This document shows, piece after piece, positions 7,256-8,197 of a stretch of DNA of 8,197 nucleotides. This DNA comes from Rhodospirillaceae bacterium. Lineage in GTDB: Bacteria; Pseudomonadota; Alphaproteobacteria; JABSOH01. A program made the translations under genes and the position numbers. The stretch is from contig JAHDDM010000045.1 of NCBI GenBank assembly GCA_020629355.1, forward strand, positions 1 to 8,197, read 5' to 3'. How positions within the stretch are numbered: position 1 is the first letter of the stretch; each line of letters opens with the position of its first letter. Under the pieces are notes generated by a model that did no database searches, was not told the origin of the DNA, and saw nothing but the letters and a program-made list of their open reading frames with translations.

Positions 7256-7798
7256 TCACGTGGCGCGCAACAGTGCCAACTTGGCACATTCATTCCGTAA
7301 AATTTGGCAAAATCCGTCATTCGAGACCAAAACACTCCCCAAAGAGACACGCTCAAAAACCGCGCCTAACTCTGACAGACTCAAAGACGCATCATCCGCC
7401 ATACGCCCCCGTGCCTGTAAAAATGACCAAAGCTTTACAGAACCACCATCATAAGCCCGCAAGAGAAATACGCAATCCATCTGTTCCGGATTCTGTCCCA
7501 ACCATTGCTTAATACGATCACCGCCGATACAGAACGCTCCAGCGCGCCGAACACGGCTTAGCGTCTGCTGAATATGTTCCAGCAGATAACGATCAAGCAT
7601 CGCTATCAAAGCCTCTGGATCAGTAGACAGTACCGATTCCGCACGCGCCATAATCTCCACCGCTGAAGGCAAAATCCAACAGGCCCGACCCGGCAAGTCA
7701 CCCTTGGCATCGACACACCAGCCATAGGTTTTACTATGGACAAGGCGTATCAGCTGAGAATCAAGAAATTCCCTGCCCGTAAGCCCGCAAACCGTCAT
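7256..7798 (-). CDS. ylxR: YlxR-type RNA-binding protein (DUF448) with a C-terminal L7Ae-like domain
   Basis: The gene between nusA and infB encodes a YlxR-family protein, thought to bind RNA; its exact cellular role is not settled. From the ATG at 7798 the product is 180 residues. The N-terminal YlxR fold shows VCGLTGREF (3-11), LIRLVHS (16-22) and LPGRACWILP (34-43), where the family usually has PGRGAW or PGRGAY. The second half (about residues 76-110, with LSRVRRAGAFCIGGDRIKQWL) resembles the L7Ae-like domain found fused to YlxR in alphaproteobacteria. A longer reading frame extends 40 codons upstream but overlaps nusA. I chose 7798 because the family starts just before this Cys and because AAGGTGA, directly after the nusA stop, gives a well-placed ribosome site. 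The gap to nusA is seven bases. Confidence 0.87.
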   Translation of the reverse strand: MTVCGLTGREFLDSQLIRLVHSKTYGWCVDAKGDLPGRACWILPSAVEIMARAESVLSTDPEALIAMLDRYLLEHIQQTLSRVRRAGAFCIGGDRIKQWLGQNPEQMDCVFLLRAYDGGSVKLWSFLQARGRMADDASLSLSELGAVFERVSLGSVLVSNDGFCQILRNECAKLALLRAT

Positions 7799-7805
7799 AT
7801 TCACC

Positions 7806-8197
7806 TTAACTTGACTGATCCTGAAACAGAGCTTCAGCAGCTGCATAGGCCTCAGAAACCTCAGCTTCTGGGGCTTCTTCGGTCTCAGATTCCTCAGCAA
7901 TCTCTTCTGGCGGCTCAATCCAGCCTAAAGCAATCCGCGCCTGAAGAATAATCACTTCCATCTCGTCCTGACGCGGCGATAAATGCTTGAAGAATCCTTC
8001 ATCCTCGTCAATCAACTCGAAAGTATCCAATTCGGCAAAGTCCTCCAGAGTCCGAATATGATTCTGACCCAAAGCCAAGACCATCTCATCACTCAGATAA
8101 TCAAACGCGCGCAAATCATCCGCAATGCGGAAATCATCCATCCGCGCCTGAACCTTCGCCGCCTGATTTTGCAAATATGTCTGCGCACGATCAATCA
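7806..8197 (-). CDS. nusA: Transcription termination/antitermination factor NusA, C-terminal part only
   Basis: The frame is open from the right edge to the TAA at 7806, giving the last 129 or so residues of a longer protein; an apparent TTG start at 8174 is only an internal codon. The visible part is the second C-terminal acidic-repeat (helix-hairpin-helix-like) unit of proteobacterial NusA: a helix ending IDRAQTYLQNQAAKVQARM, then IADDLRAFDYLSDEMVLALG, IRTLEDFAELDTFEL, and the closing helix with IILQARIALGWIEPPEE. An acidic, alanine-rich tail of about 30 residues follows, as is common in alphaproteobacteria. NusA binds RNA polymerase and nascent RNA to control pausing, termination and antitermination; its N-terminal, S1 and KH domains are outside the window. 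Identification rests on this C-terminal pattern together with the ylxR-infB-rbfA genes immediately downstream. Confidence 0.9.
   Translation of the reverse strand, partial: IDRAQTYLQNQAAKVQARMDDFRIADDLRAFDYLSDEMVLALGQNHIRTLEDFAELDTFELIDEDEGFFKHLSPRQDEMEVIILQARIALGWIEPPEEIAEESETEEAPEAEVSEAYAAAEALFQDQSS

Noticed and set aside
7799..7918. 40-codon N-terminal extension of ylxR
   Set aside because: It overlaps the nusA tail, is of odd Arg/Leu/Pro composition, and a good ribosome site precedes the shorter start at 7798.

Overview
The window looks like ordinary chromosomal DNA from an alphaproteobacterium of roughly balanced base composition. Three things point there: an RpoH with the conserved GYRGYGLP and QKRLFFNLRR segments, a NusA with the extended C-terminal repeats typical of that class followed by ylxR, infB and rbfA, and a small membrane protein resembling the alphaproteobacterial DUF6476 family placed divergently from an RluD-type pseudouridine synthase. 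I cannot place it to order or genus. There is no sign of phage, transposon, CRISPR or plasmid functions.

Almost everything is transcribed from the minus strand, so it reads from right to left. At the right edge is the 3' end of nusA (7806-8197, cut by the window), then ylxR (7256-7798), a 176-base leader with a TATAAT hexamer, infB (4473-7079) and rbfA (4056-4451). This is the conserved transcription-translation cluster: antitermination factor, RNA-binding protein, initiation factor IF-2 and 30S maturation factor. The order then departs from the classical cluster. Where truB and rpsO would often follow, rbfA overlaps by four bases a LysE/RhtB-family exporter (3403-4059). That gene is followed after 10 bases by a CAU-anticodon tRNA, best read as tRNA-Ile2 (3316-3392), and then after 13 bases by azlC and azlD (3302 down to 2243), a two-subunit branched-chain amino acid exporter. 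The tight packing suggests one transcript carrying translation factors, a tRNA and two amino acid efflux systems.

The left part holds the only plus-strand gene, a 107-residue single-pass membrane protein (1961-2284). It overlaps the 3' end of azlD in a convergent arrangement and starts 16 bases from the divergent rluD (961-1944). rpoH (1-905, C-terminal few residues off the left edge) follows rluD after 55 bases.

I found no previously undescribed system. The points most worth a second look are the tRNA wedged between two exporter genes, the exporter coupled to rbfA, the infB leader, and a perfect dyad sitting on the start of the small membrane protein gene. No gene-free stretch exceeds 176 bases.
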